Shown here: one piece after another, positions 19,201 to 27,836 of the stretch
How positions within the stretch are numbered: the stretch's first letter is position 1
Layout of the letters: each line of letters opens with the position of its first letter
Origin: Marinobacter guineae
Lineage (GTDB): Bacteria > Pseudomonadota > Gammaproteobacteria > Pseudomonadales > Oleiphilaceae
Length of the DNA stretch: 64,000 nt
Direction of reading: 5' to 3'
Assembly (NCBI RefSeq): GCF_002744735.1
Contig: NZ_KZ319339.1
Coordinates: 992,001 to 1,056,000, forward strand
The notes under the pieces: generated by a model
The model's input: only the letters and a program-made list of their open reading frames with translations
Database searches by the model: none
What the model was told of the DNA's origin: nothing
Translations under genes and position numbers: made by a program

Positions 19201-19899
19201 TCATTTTTCAAACAGAGAATCAATATTGAGGTAATTTGCCAGCATCTCAGGGCGCGAATGCTCAAGCCACGGCAGTATTCCCAGGCACGGCGATGCCATG
19301 TGATTGACCAGGTAATTCAGGGTGTCCTGCTCACAACTCATGGGCTCGGGCTCGGGCTCAGTCCGGTTGGCAACCCAGCCAGCCAGCATCAGCCCGTCAT
19401 TCCGTATGGCTTCTGCCGTGAGCAAGGCGTGGTTGATGCACCCCAACCTGAGCGAGACCACGAGAATCACCGGCATGTCCAGCTGGCGAGGGAATTCCGC
19501 GTAGGTTTCCCGATCATTAAGCGGGACCCTCCACCCTCCAGCACCCTCCACCAGCAGCAGGTCCGCAGGGCGCACCTGCAGACCGCGGCAGAACCCTACC
19601 AGGCGATCAACGGTAATGTGCCGGCCTGCCTGTTCAGCGGCCACATGGGGCGCAATGGCCGGCTCCAGCGCAACCGGATTGACCAACTCATACGCCAGTG
19701 GTTCCGAGATGGCATTCTGCAGAATCAACGCATCTTCGTTGCGCAGCCCTTCGGATGTCCGCTCACAGCCGGAAGCAATGGGCTTCATCGCCAGTGTCCG
19801 CTTCCTCATGGCTCGTGCGGCGTGCAGAATCGCGGCAGATACCATGGTTTTGCCCACACCGGTGTCGGTACCTGTTACAAAATAGGATTTTTTCGCCAT
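19201..19899 (-). CDS. bioD: Dethiobiotin synthetase
   Basis: The 232-residue protein has a P-loop at the N-terminus (FVTGTDTGVGKTMVSAAIL) and the BioD motifs KPIASGCE near residue 40 and LLVEGAGGWRVPL near residue 115. It closes the ureido ring of dethiobiotin from diaminopelargonic acid with CO2 and ATP. It is the last gene of bioBFHCD on the minus strand, 12 bases after bioC. bioA, needed for the preceding transamination, is not in the window. Confidence 0.95.
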   Translation of the reverse strand: MAKKSYFVTGTDTGVGKTMVSAAILHAARAMRKRTLAMKPIASGCERTSEGLRNEDALILQNAISEPLAYELVNPVALEPAIAPHVAAEQAGRHITVDRLVGFCRGLQVRPADLLLVEGAGGWRVPLNDRETYAEFPRQLDMPVILVVSLRLGCINHALLTAEAIRNDGLMLAGWVANRTEPEPEPMSCEQDTLNYLVNHMASPCLGILPWLEHSRPEMLANYLNIDSLFEK

Positions 19900-19911
19900 G
19901 GTTCAGTCCCG

Positions 19912-20748
19912 TCAACGCTTCTGCCAGTAAATCCAGGCGGCCTCATAGCTGGCCATAATCGTGCCGTCCGGCTCTTTCGGGTAATGCCTGCACATGTTTC
20001 GCATCCTGCCCGGCGCGGTGATAGCCTTGCGGCGCCCTGCACCCCGGAAACCTGCGCCAAGATGCCTGAGCTCACCTGCCAGCATCATGGGCGACGTGTA
20101 AGGCAGGCGGATGGTTCTGGTTTCAATGGTCGCCTGTGGCAGTTCAGCGTGCACTTTCGCATGCAGGGCCGTTTCAGTCTCGAAACGGTTCACATGTTCA
20201 TGCTCCGGATCAACCGCCTTCCAGGCGCTGTTCAGCTCTCTCAGCGTACCGTCGAGGAGGCTGGAGACCATCAGTCGTCCGCCGGGGCGCAGTATCCTCC
20301 GACATTCCCGGAACACCGCCCGGGGGTCTTCACACCACTGGATCATCAGATTACTGAAGATCAGGTCGTAGCTTGCATCCGGCAAAGGCAGATGCTCGGC
20401 ATCGCCAACGACCCAGTCAATACCTTGAGAACTTTTTTCCCGGGCTTCCTGCACCATGCCTCGTGACAGATCGACCCCTGCCACCTCCCCCACCTGCTCC
20501 ATCGCCGCGAGCTTGCGGGAGAACCAGCCAGTGCCGCAGCCAAGATCCAGAGCCTCTGAATCTGCCCGCACCGCGTTCCGGGTCTGAAGCTTCTGAAGCA
20601 TGGTATTGCCCATGAAACGCTGCAGTCGTGAGGCATTTTCGTAGGTGCTCCGCGCGTTGCCGAAGCCCCGGGCAATATCAGCCTTGAGCGTCCGGGAGTC
20701 ACCTTTCAGGCCACCCCGAGTGCCAGTGATGGAACTCATGACGCTCAT
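19912..20748 (-). CDS. bioC: Malonyl-ACP O-methyltransferase BioC
   Basis: The 278-residue protein from ATG 20748 is a class I S-adenosylmethionine-dependent methyltransferase with motif I LDLGCGTGWFSRKLA near residue 70 and the BioC hallmark SYDLIFSNLMIQWCEDPRAV near residue 125. It methylates the free carboxyl of malonyl-ACP so that the fatty-acid synthase can build the pimeloyl chain. Its ATG overlaps the bioH stop (ATGA), fixing the start better than the longer frame from 20856. An ATG nine bases downstream is an alternative. Confidence 0.92.
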   Translation of the reverse strand: MSVMSSITGTRGGLKGDSRTLKADIARGFGNARSTYENASRLQRFMGNTMLQKLQTRNAVRADSEALDLGCGTGWFSRKLAAMEQVGEVAGVDLSRGMVQEAREKSSQGIDWVVGDAEHLPLPDASYDLIFSNLMIQWCEDPRAVFRECRRILRPGGRLMVSSLLDGTLRELNSAWKAVDPEHEHVNRFETETALHAKVHAELPQATIETRTIRLPYTSPMMLAGELRHLGAGFRGAGRRKAITAPGRMRNMCRHYPKEPDGTIMASYEAAWIYWQKR

Positions 20749-21530
20749 GGTGACAATGCGGTCTTCGAAGCCAGAAAAGACTGAATTGCCCCCCAGCAAT
20801 CTGCAGCCGAACATCCACCCGGCCAATGTGCCATTCCCTTGACCACCGTCTGGCAACTGGCGACCGGAATCTCAAGATCGCCGGCCCAGGATCTGACAAC
20901 AATATCCTGCCCTCCCATCACGTGAAGGGCAGGCGTGGAGAGCGATTGCCAAAGCGCTCTCTGATCCCCGGCGTCCAGCCATTCGAGGCTCTTACAGAGA
21001 TGATCGTGAGACACCAGGGTGCCTTTTTCGAGCCAGGATTTGAGATTCTGGCGCTCCTGCTTCTCGTCGGCTGCTCCGTTAATCATCAACAGAAGGAAAT
21101 GCAGCCAATACCGTTGCGGATCCTGGCGAATACCCCGGACAAAAGCCTTGAACTCACGGGCCGCCATTCCATGGGGCCAGCTCTCATCGGCAACAAATTT
21201 CGGAAAACCGCCGAGAGTGATTGCACAGGACACCGAACCGGTTTCACGGGAGGCGGCCTCCATCACAACCTGGCCACCGAGGGACCAACCCATCCAGACT
21301 GAAGGCTCGGGATACAACGAGAGCAACTCCTCGGCCACTTCAGCCACGGAATCACTGCGGGCCAACAGTTCATCGTCCAGCGACACTGCCACAACCTCGC
21401 CTGGCCAGAAACCATAAAGCCCGGACAGCATCTCCGCCCGGACACCCCAGCCACCGACAACCACGAGGCGCGGACAGACCCTTGCGGAACTCAAATCGCC
21501 ACTTCCGTGTTCTGAACCAGATGACGACAT
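20745..21530 (-). CDS. bioH: Pimeloyl-ACP methyl ester carboxylesterase BioH
   Basis: An alpha/beta-hydrolase with the oxyanion segment VVVGGWGVRAEM, the nucleophile elbow GWSLGGQ near residue 90, and a late His in KGMAHWPGG. It removes the methyl group from pimeloyl-ACP methyl ester to stop chain elongation. The segment between the first strand and the nucleophile is shorter than in enteric BioH. The start is uncertain: ATG 21530 gives 261 residues but overlaps bioF by 40 bases; a TTG overlapping the bioF stop (TTGA, just after GGAAG) would give a product about 15 residues shorter that begins closer to the conserved strand. Its place between bioF and bioC supports the name. Confidence 0.85.
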   Translation of the reverse strand: MSSSGSEHGSGDLSSARVCPRLVVVGGWGVRAEMLSGLYGFWPGEVVAVSLDDELLARSDSVAEVAEELLSLYPEPSVWMGWSLGGQVVMEAASRETGSVSCAITLGGFPKFVADESWPHGMAAREFKAFVRGIRQDPQRYWLHFLLLMINGAADEKQERQNLKSWLEKGTLVSHDHLCKSLEWLDAGDQRALWQSLSTPALHVMGGQDIVVRSWAGDLEIPVASCQTVVKGMAHWPGGCSAADCWGAIQSFLASKTALSP

Positions 21531-22696
21531 TCCGACAGCGCGTTCAACAGACAATCGAGATTCTCCTGAGTATGTGCGGCACTGAACGTAACCCGCAAAC
21601 GAGCCTCCCCCACTGGAACAGTGGGAGGGCGTATCGCCGACACCAGCAACCCCCTGTTTTCCAGCGCCTGGCTCAAGGCCAGAGCAGCGTGGTTATCGCC
21701 AATCATGATCGGCTGAATGGGCGTATGGGAGTGCATCAGCGCATAACCCTGCGCAGATGCCTCTTTCCGGAACCGGGAAACCAGCCCCAGAACATGTTCC
21801 CGACGCACCTCATCACGCTCGATGAGATCAATACTTGCACAGGTTGCCAGGGCAAGTGCGGGCGGCATGGCAGTAGTATAGATGTAGGTTCGCGCTTTCT
21901 GAACCAGATAATCCATCAGCAGCGCCGGCCCGGCAACAAATGCGCCGCTGGTACCCACCGCCTTGCCAAGGGTGCCGATCAGCACCGGCACATCCGCCTC
22001 AGACAGACCCATCTCGGCGACACTCCCCCGCCCCTGCGGCCCGAGGACACCAAGACCATGTGCATCGTCAACCACCAGCAAGGCATCATGGGCCTGGCAG
22101 ACCCGCGCCAGCTCCGCCAAAGGCGCCACATCGCCATCCATGCTGAACACACCATCCGTCACCACCAGCTTGTGGCCGGTCGTTTCCGCCAGCATCGCTT
22201 CCAGCGCGGCAACATCCCCGTGGGCATACCGCCGAACCCGGGCCCGGCTCAGAATACAGCCATCGATAATGGAAGCATGATTCAGCCGGTCCGAGAAAAT
22301 CGTATCTCCGCGACCAGCCAGAGCCGAAATCACACCCATATTGGCCATGTAGCCGGTCGAGAATAACAGCGCCGCACTGCGCCCGGTGAATTCCTCCAGG
22401 CGCTGTTCCAACTGGTGGTGCGCATCGTGGTGGCCACAGATCAAATGGGAAGCCGCGCCCCCAAGGCCCGTATCCGGAAGCGCGGCATGCAGTGCGTCAA
22501 TGTTAGCGGGATGGTTGGCAAGCCCGAGATAATCGTTGCTGCAAAAGGAAAGCAACGATTTGCCGTTGGCAACCAGGGACGGCTGCTGGGGTCCTGAAAT
22601 CAGCCGGCGTGTTCGGTACAGACCGGCCTGTTTACGCTGTTCAAGTTCAAGGGCAAAATCCCGCACGAGCATGGCTCCGGATAAGTCGTTGCACAT
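21491..22696 (-). CDS. bioF: 8-amino-7-oxononanoate synthase
   Basis: The 401-residue PLP enzyme of the alpha-oxoamine synthase family has LLSFCSNDYLGLANHP near residue 50, LLVVDDAHGLGVLGPQGRG near residue 205 and the PLP lysine in LIGTLGKAVGTSGAFVAG near residue 240. It joins pimeloyl-ACP (or pimeloyl-CoA) and alanine to form 8-amino-7-oxononanoate. ATG 22696 is chosen because GGGGGAG precedes it; ATG 22672 has poorer spacing. It is 38 bases downstream of bioB. Confidence 0.95.
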   Translation of the reverse strand: MCNDLSGAMLVRDFALELEQRKQAGLYRTRRLISGPQQPSLVANGKSLLSFCSNDYLGLANHPANIDALHAALPDTGLGGAASHLICGHHDAHHQLEQRLEEFTGRSAALLFSTGYMANMGVISALAGRGDTIFSDRLNHASIIDGCILSRARVRRYAHGDVAALEAMLAETTGHKLVVTDGVFSMDGDVAPLAELARVCQAHDALLVVDDAHGLGVLGPQGRGSVAEMGLSEADVPVLIGTLGKAVGTSGAFVAGPALLMDYLVQKARTYIYTTAMPPALALATCASIDLIERDEVRREHVLGLVSRFRKEASAQGYALMHSHTPIQPIMIGDNHAALALSQALENRGLLVSAIRPPTVPVGEARLRVTFSAAHTQENLDCLLNALSECRHLVQNTEVAI

Positions 22697-22734
22697 TTAG
22701 CCTGCTCCCCCGAGGTTCAGTAATTCTCAGAGAT

Positions 22735-23793
22735 TCAGGCAGATTCCCGGGTAGCGTCATAGAACATGTGGCGAGTTGCCTCATGCTCCACAGCCTCGGC
22801 AATCGCCTCCTCTTCCTGTTCCTCAGAGGCACACTGCTCACGCTGCTCAGGGCGGATGCCCAGGCGCTTGAACAGCAGCATATCCGCATCGGCTTCCGGA
22901 TTTGCCGTCGTCAGCAACTTCTCACCGTAGAAAATCGAATTGGCACCGGCCAGGAAGCAAAGCGCCTGCATCTGCTCATTCATATTCTCACGGCCCGCCG
23001 ACAGACGCACATGGGAAGCCGGCATCATGATCCGGGCCACCGCAATAATGCGAACGAACTCGAACGGGTCCAGATCCTCCACGTTCTCCATGGGCGTGCC
23101 CTTCACCTTCACCAGCATATTCACCGGCACACTTTCCGGATGGTGCGGCAGGTTCGCCAGCTGGACCAGTAAGCCGACTCGATCGTCTTCATCCTCGCCC
23201 ATACCCATAATGCCGCCGCAGCAGACTTTCATCCCGGCCTTGCGGACATTATCCAGCGTATCCAGGCGATCCTGGTAAGTGCGGGTAGTAATGATGTGGC
23301 TGTAGTACTTCTCAGAGGTATCCAGATTGTGGTTGTAGTAATCCAGACCAGCTTCGGCCAGCTCGACCGCCTGCTCTTCCTTCAGCATGCCCAGGGTCAT
23401 ACAGGTTTCCAGCCCAAGGGACTTCACCTGCTTTACCATATCCAGAACATAGGGCATGTCTTTCTTCGAAGGGCTTCGCCAGGCCGCACCCATGCAGAAC
23501 CGGGAGGCGCCTTTCTGCTTCGCCGCTTGAGCTTCGGCGACCACCTTCTCGATTTCCAGCAGCTTCTCTTTCTCGAGACCCGTGTTGTAGTGACCGCTCT
23601 GAGGGCAATATTTGCAGTCTTCCGGGCAGGCGCCGGTCTTGATCGACAGCAGCGTGCTCACCTGCACCTCGTTGGGGTCAAAATGCTCGCGGTGCACGCT
23701 CTGGGCACGGAACAGAAGGTCGTTAAAGGGAAGCTCGAAAAGCTCGCGGGCTTCTTGCAGTGTCCAGTCGTGGCGGAGTTCTGTAGCGGTCAT
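22735..23793 (-). CDS. bioB: Biotin synthase
   Basis: The 352-residue radical-SAM protein carries the cluster motif [10 protein letters not shown] near residue 55, plus [19 protein letters not shown] and the late [18 protein letters not shown]. It inserts sulfur into dethiobiotin using a [2Fe-2S] cluster as donor. It is the first gene of the biotin operon and is transcribed away from comF. Two BirA-like operators lie just upstream, the nearer one beginning 10 bases before the start codon, so expression is probably repressed when biotinyl-AMP is plentiful. Confidence 0.97.
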   Translation of the reverse strand: MTATELRHDWTLQEARELFELPFNDLLFRAQSVHREHFDPNEVQVSTLLSIKTGACPEDCKYCPQSGHYNTGLEKEKLLEIEKVVAEAQAAKQKGASRFCMGAAWRSPSKKDMPYVLDMVKQVKSLGLETCMTLGMLKEEQAVELAEAGLDYYNHNLDTSEKYYSHIITTRTYQDRLDTLDNVRKAGMKVCCGGIMGMGEDEDDRVGLLVQLANLPHHPESVPVNMLVKVKGTPMENVEDLDPFEFVRIIAVARIMMPASHVRLSAGRENMNEQMQALCFLAGANSIFYGEKLLTTANPEADADMLLFKRLGIRPEQREQCASEEQEEEAIAEAVEHEATRHMFYDATRESA

Positions 23794-23802
23794 GTAAAAG
23801 TC

Positions 23803-23834
23803 CTGTTAACCTTTCCCGGTCTCTGGGTTTACGG
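23803..23834. promoter_or_regulatory. BirA-like operator 1 (proximal to bioB)
   Basis: CTGTTAACC, 14 bases, GGTTTACGG: the two 9-base halves are complementary at 7 positions and fit the BirA half-site pattern TTGTAAACC / GGTTTACAA. The site covers -10 to -41 relative to the bioB start codon, so it lies in the leader or core promoter. BirA itself is not in this window. Confidence 0.65.
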
Positions 23835-24578
23835 ATGAATCAGATGATAAAGGGACTGAACTGGCTGTCAACCTTCATGGAACTAAAGGTTAACAGCGCC
23901 AAACAGGGCGGACTTTGTGTTGCCTGCCTTTCTTCCAATTCTTTCAATGGGTTATGTCAGCCATGCCGGGAAGATTTACCGGTTAACCGCTGGCACTGCC
24001 GTTGCTGCGCCCTGCCGCTGGCCTTTCCGTCCTCGGAGCTGCTTTGCGGTGACTGTCTGAAGTTTCCGCCGCCGTTCAAGACATCCTGCATTCCCTGGCG
24101 CTACCAATACCCCGTCGATGGCATGATCGGCCGCTATAAATACAACGGGCAGCGCAAGTTTGCACGGCCGCTGCTCGCGGACTTTGCCGGCGCTCTTGAA
24201 CAGAAACTGGACAGCGCATCGGTAACACGACCGGACGCACTGGTGCCCGCGCCGATGGATTCGCGGCGCCGGCGCCAGCGCGGTTTCAACCAGGCCCAGG
24301 ATATTGCCGAACACCTCGGGCGGGATCTGGGGATTCCGGTGGAGGCCGGACTGGTGCAGCGTGTTCGCCGGGTGCGGGCACAGCGGGAACTGAACCGGGA
24401 GGCCCGGCTGGCAAATCTTCGTGGGGTGTTTGAGGTAATGTCGGTGGTGCCTGAGCGGGTGGCCATTGTGGATGATGTGGTAACGACGGGGGCGACGGTT
24501 CGGGTTTTGGCTTCGGTGTTGCGGGAGGCGGGGGCCCGGGATATTCAGGTATGGGCTTTGGCTCGGACGCCTGGCTGA
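23835..24578 (+). CDS. comF: ComF family protein (amidophosphoribosyltransferase-like)
   Basis: The product is up to 247 residues. An N-terminal zinc-ribbon-like region has Cys pairs CVAC, CQPC, CRCC and CGDC; a phosphoribosyltransferase domain follows, with RQRGFNQAQDIAEHLGRDL near residue 150 and the PRPP-binding signature VAIVDDVVTTGATV near residue 215. In naturally competent bacteria ComF acts in DNA uptake; in others the family member is called GntX/YhgH. Starts at 23835, 23844 or 23877 are possible, and the first two would place BirA box 2 inside the coding region. It is divergent from bioB. Confidence 0.87.
   Translation: MNQMIKGLNWLSTFMELKVNSAKQGGLCVACLSSNSFNGLCQPCREDLPVNRWHCRCCALPLAFPSSELLCGDCLKFPPPFKTSCIPWRYQYPVDGMIGRYKYNGQRKFARPLLADFAGALEQKLDSASVTRPDALVPAPMDSRRRRQRGFNQAQDIAEHLGRDLGIPVEAGLVQRVRRVRAQRELNREARLANLRGVFEVMSVVPERVAIVDDVVTTGATVRVLASVLREAGARDIQVWALARTPG
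23865..23896. promoter_or_regulatory. BirA-like operator 2 (distal)
   Basis: CTGTCAACC, 14 bases, GGTTAACAG: the halves are complementary at 8 of 9 positions, with the same 14-base spacer as box 1 and centres 62 bases apart. It overlaps the 5' part of the annotated comF frame, which suggests that comF starts later or that the operator is embedded in coding sequence. Confidence 0.65.
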
Positions 24579-24605
24579 AGCTGCCCTGGGATTATGGTGC
24601 AAGCA

Positions 24606-24709
24606 CCGGTCAGCCAGGCCCTCCCGGGATACGCTACAAGCTCATCCGTGAGCGCTTGTTTCGGGCCATCCCTGGCCCTCTACAATCCCGGGAGGGCCTG
24701 CCTGACCGG
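24606..24709 (+). repeat. Structured palindromic element, copy 5
   Basis: 25-bp inverted arms (24606-24630 and 24685-24709, inner part CCTCCCGGGAT/ATCCCGGGAGG) with one mismatch enclose a 54-base core: ACGCTACAAGC, palindrome CTCATCCGTGAG, GCTTGTTTC, palindrome GGGCCATCCCTGGCCC, TCTACA. The left flank has ATGGTGCAAG. It lies between the convergent comF and FAD-oxidoreductase genes, where a strong hairpin could also end transcripts, but it lacks a U run. Confidence 0.85.
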
Positions 24710-24725
24710 CGCCCGAAGCTTTCAG

Positions 24726-25835
24726 TTAGACCAACATTGCTTTAACACGTTCTGCAATTGCCAGACATGAAGTCAGTCCTGGTGATTCGATTCCAAACAG
24801 GTTAACGAGGCCGGGCACGCCATGATCTTCGGGGCCATCGATTCGGAAATCAGCAAAGCCACCATCAGGGCCTGTCAGCTTTGGGCGGATGCCGGCGTAG
24901 GCCGGTTGGAGCCGGGAGGGGTCGAGGGCGGGCCACCATTGGCGGATGCCCTTGGCAAAGGTTTCGAGGCGATTGGCGTTGACGGTGTAGTCTTCCTGTT
25001 CGATCCATTCCACATCGGGGCCGAAGCGGGCCTGGCCGGCCAGATCCAGGGTCAGGTGGACGCCCAGGCCGCCGGGTTCGGGGACGGGGTAGACAAGGGT
25101 GTTGAAGGGGTGTCGGCCGCTGTAGCTGAAGTAGACGCCGCGGGCCAACCATTGCCTGGGCTTATGGTTCTCTGGTAGACCTGCCCAGGTTTTTGCAAGG
25201 GGAACGGCGCCCAGGCCAGCAGCGTTGATGACGTTGGTGGCTTGCAGGGTCAGATGGTTGTCACCTGCTACTCTGAGCAGGTGGTGGCCATTGCCGGATT
25301 CCGCGGTAACGACCGGAGACCGGAGCGCGAGCTGGCCACCGGCATCTTCCAGTTCTCCAAGCAGCGAAAGCATGAGACCGTGGGTATCGATGATGCCGGT
25401 TTCGGGTGACCAGAGGCCGGAGCAGGCATTGATTTCCGGAATCTGGCGGATGATGGCGTCAGCGTCATGGATGGCCAGTTTGACGCCGTTGCGGGCGGCA
25501 GCGGCCCTGATATCTTGGAGTTTCCTGGTCTGGGGCTCGTTGGCGGCGACAATCCATTTGCCACAATTCCGGTGGTCGACCTTGTGGCTCCGGCAGTAAT
25601 CATAGAGAAGCTGACGACCCTCTACGCAGAGTTCTGCCTTCAGGGAGTGCTCCGGGTAGTAGATCCCGGCATGGATAACTTCACTGTTTCGGGACGAAAT
25701 GCCTTCTCCGAACCGGTCTCCGCTTTCCAGAATGATCACATCGTGCCCATTTTTGGCCAGTGCACGGGCAATGGCCAGGCCGACGACACCGGCTCCAATG
25801 ACAACGGTTTCAGTTTCGAGGAACTCTCCAGACAC
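24726..25835 (-). CDS. FAD-dependent oxidoreductase, L-2-hydroxyglutarate oxidase (LhgO) type
   Basis: The 369-residue protein of the DAO/GlpD family has an N-terminal FAD-binding GxGxxG (VVIGAGVVGLAIARALA, then an acidic strand end in ILESGDRFGEG), SSRNSEVIHAGIYYPEHSLK near residue 45, and a C-terminal FAD motif FGIESPGLTSCLAIAERV. These fit the LhgO/YgaF-like subfamily, which oxidises L-2-hydroxyglutarate or related 2-hydroxyacids to the 2-oxoacid. Start GTG 25835 is chosen because GAGAGGGA lies upstream; longer frames overlap the next gene region and are not conserved. It stands alone, convergent with comF. Substrate is inferred from family resemblance. Confidence 0.8.
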   Translation of the reverse strand: MSGEFLETETVVIGAGVVGLAIARALAKNGHDVIILESGDRFGEGISSRNSEVIHAGIYYPEHSLKAELCVEGRQLLYDYCRSHKVDHRNCGKWIVAANEPQTRKLQDIRAAAARNGVKLAIHDADAIIRQIPEINACSGLWSPETGIIDTHGLMLSLLGELEDAGGQLALRSPVVTAESGNGHHLLRVAGDNHLTLQATNVINAAGLGAVPLAKTWAGLPENHKPRQWLARGVYFSYSGRHPFNTLVYPVPEPGGLGVHLTLDLAGQARFGPDVEWIEQEDYTVNANRLETFAKGIRQWWPALDPSRLQPAYAGIRPKLTGPDGGFADFRIDGPEDHGVPGLVNLFGIESPGLTSCLAIAERVKAMLV

Positions 25836-25983
25836 TTCTTCCCTCTCCCGCCTATCTGCTGAATACCGGAGCATAACCCATCCCCGCACGCCGGCGGAAA
25901 CCGGCTTCCGGGGCGCCAACACATTACTCAGAGACTCATACCGGTTATACTTGGGCCCGGAAATGAGTGGAAGGAGCCCGGCG

Positions 25984-26409
25984 ATGATGTCTGACAGGAA
26001 GCAGTTTTTACTGGTGATGGTGGTGGCGGCCCTGTTTGTGGGCTGGCTCGGCTGGCGCGGTTTTGAGGTTATCAGCCTGAATGAGCAGCTGAAAGCGGAT
26101 GACATGGTTGCCAGCTACCCCTACAAGCACCGGGTACTCAGGGTGGAAGGAGATACTGCCATCATGAGTTCCTTGCGGTCACACACAACGTCTACCCACC
26201 AGGCCCTGAGTGCCGTATTCCCGAGTATGCGAAATCTTGGCGACAGCCACCGGGACTGGCAACGGGCAGAGCGCGAGCTGGCCCAGGTGCAGGCCCGCGC
26301 AGGGGATGTTGTACTTGGAGCTTCCGGCATATCCCGTATTCGCTGGGAGCTGGATGAAAACTGGTACCATCTGCAGTCCATGAAATCCAAATACGACACA
26401 AGGCTCTGA
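25984..26409 (+). CDS. Small membrane-anchored protein, unknown function
   Basis: The 141-residue protein has a short cytoplasmic start (MMSDRKQ), one membrane helix (FLLVMVVAALFVGWLGW) and a mostly helical, charged outside part (SHRDWQRAERELAQVQARAG). GGAAGGAG precedes the first ATG. It ends nine bases before srkA, so the two genes are probably co-transcribed. I do not recognise the family. Confidence 0.75.
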   Translation: MMSDRKQFLLVMVVAALFVGWLGWRGFEVISLNEQLKADDMVASYPYKHRVLRVEGDTAIMSSLRSHTTSTHQALSAVFPSMRNLGDSHRDWQRAERELAQVQARAGDVVLGASGISRIRWELDENWYHLQSMKSKYDTRL

Positions 26410-26418
26410 CGTTCCATT

Positions 26419-27435
26419 ATGACCCATGAACCCGCTCTTTCAGCGTCCACTCACCCCTACGATTCCCTGACTCCAGATATCATTCTGGATGCAATGGAAG
26501 ACACCGGGTTTGCGGTAACTGGTCGGCTTTTTGCGCTGAACAGTTACGAGAACCGGGTTTATCAGGTGGGTCTGGACGAAGGCCCGCCGATGATTACAAA
26601 GTTCTATCGACCCGGGCGGTGGAGCGAGGCGGAGATACGGGAGGAGCATGACTTCACCCTGGAGCTGGAGCAGGCAGATATTCCGGTAGTCGCGCCCATG
26701 CGGCTCGCCTCCGGAGACACCCTCGGTCGCCATGGCGAATTCCTGTTTGCCGTGTTCCACCAGCGCGGGGGTCAGGCTCCGGACACCAGCGTGACAGACA
26801 CTCTCTACAGGTTGGGCCAGTGGCTTGGTCAGATCCACAACATCGGTGCCCGCAAGCCTTTTGCTCATCGGCCAGGCATGTCGTTACTCGACGGCATTGA
26901 ATCCGCCAACCAGCTACTGGTGGAAGGCGGCTGGATTCCGGCGGATCTCCGGCCGGCATGGGACAGTCTGATTCCGGATCTCCAGGCGCTCTGCGCCGCC
27001 CGCATTGATGAGGCGGGCCCTGTTGAGACCCTGCGCCTGCATGGCGACTGCCACGCCGGCAATATTCTCTGCCGGGAAGAACAGATGTTGTTCGTGGATC
27101 TGGACGATTGCCGCTCCGGGCCGGCCATTCAGGATATGTGGCTGCTGCTTAATGGCGACGACTTCGAGCGTGGTGCCCAGCTTGGAGAACTGCTCGAAGG
27201 TTACGAGATGTTCCGTGATTTTAACCGCCGTGAACGTCACCTGATCGAGCCATTGCGCTGCTACCGGCAGATCGCGCATTGCGCGTGGCTGGCCAAGCGC
27301 TGGGATGACCCCGCCTTTCCGCGTTTTTTCCCCTGGTTTGCCCAACCCAGATTCTGGTCCGACCAGATTCTCTCGCTCCGGGAACAGCTCTCCGCCCTGC
27401 AGTCACCGGCAATTACGGTACCAGGGCAGTACTAA
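26419..27435 (+). CDS. srkA: Stress response serine/threonine kinase SrkA (YihE/RdoA)
   Basis: The 338-residue protein of the aminoglycoside-phosphotransferase-like kinase fold matches YihE/SrkA: RLFALNSYENRVYQVGLDEG and the ATP-lysine strand MITKFYRPGRWSEAEIREEH near residue 65, the catalytic loop LRLHGDCHAGNILCREEQ near residue 205, and the metal-binding LFVDLDDCRSGPAIQDMW. In E. coli this cytoplasmic kinase protects cells from stress-induced death, and it is under Cpx control. The E. coli neighbour dsbA is absent here. It is probably co-transcribed with the small membrane protein upstream. Confidence 0.9.
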   Translation: MTHEPALSASTHPYDSLTPDIILDAMEDTGFAVTGRLFALNSYENRVYQVGLDEGPPMITKFYRPGRWSEAEIREEHDFTLELEQADIPVVAPMRLASGDTLGRHGEFLFAVFHQRGGQAPDTSVTDTLYRLGQWLGQIHNIGARKPFAHRPGMSLLDGIESANQLLVEGGWIPADLRPAWDSLIPDLQALCAARIDEAGPVETLRLHGDCHAGNILCREEQMLFVDLDDCRSGPAIQDMWLLLNGDDFERGAQLGELLEGYEMFRDFNRRERHLIEPLRCYRQIAHCAWLAKRWDDPAFPRFFPWFAQPRFWSDQILSLREQLSALQSPAITVPGQY

Positions 27436-27467
27436 CCCCACATAAACACGCTTGAAATGAGGTAGGC

Positions 27468-27836
27468 ATGAGCCAGAATGAGGCCCGTTACACTGTCCGC
27501 AGCCTGATCGTGACCGCGCTGGCCGCCATCATCGGCACAGTCCTGGTGCTTGAGATGACCGGCAAGATCAGCCACACAGAGAACAAGGACCACGTCCCGG
27601 TTGGCGATTTCAAAGCCATTCATATCACCGAAGGTGAGACCTTCCGTATGTCCCCGAAAGCGTCGGAACTGCATGCTGTGTGCGAGAACGGCTACCTGGC
27701 CATTGCGGCGGATGTGGACCCCTCGTTCCGGGGTATACTGGTGGATTACAAGAACCGCGGTGTCCGGTGCAGACGCCCTTCACCGACCGGGCCAGCAGTT
27801 CCACGGCAGCCGGAGACACAAGAAGGCAATGAATAA
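27468..27836 (+). CDS. Small membrane-anchored protein upstream of cmoA, unknown function
   Basis: The 122-residue protein has one membrane segment near the N-terminus (SLIVTALAAIIGTVLVLEM), a presumably periplasmic domain with two Cys (HAVCENGYLAIAADVDPSFR, GVRCRRPSP), and a Pro-rich tail. GAGGTAGGC serves as ribosome-binding site. The last eight bases overlap the cmoA ATG, so translation is likely coupled. No family recognised; the link to tRNA modification may be only positional. Confidence 0.7.
   Translation: MSQNEARYTVRSLIVTALAAIIGTVLVLEMTGKISHTENKDHVPVGDFKAIHITEGETFRMSPKASELHAVCENGYLAIAADVDPSFRGILVDYKNRGVRCRRPSPTGPAVPRQPETQEGNE

Noticed and set aside
24606..24709. Structured elements as integron attC sites
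   Set aside because: No attC R-box core sites (GTTRRRY / RYYYAAC) at the ends, no integrase, and copies are scattered between housekeeping genes.
27601..27828. 76-codon extension of cmoA
   Set aside because: It overlaps the preceding gene in another frame, and CmoA homology begins after 27829.
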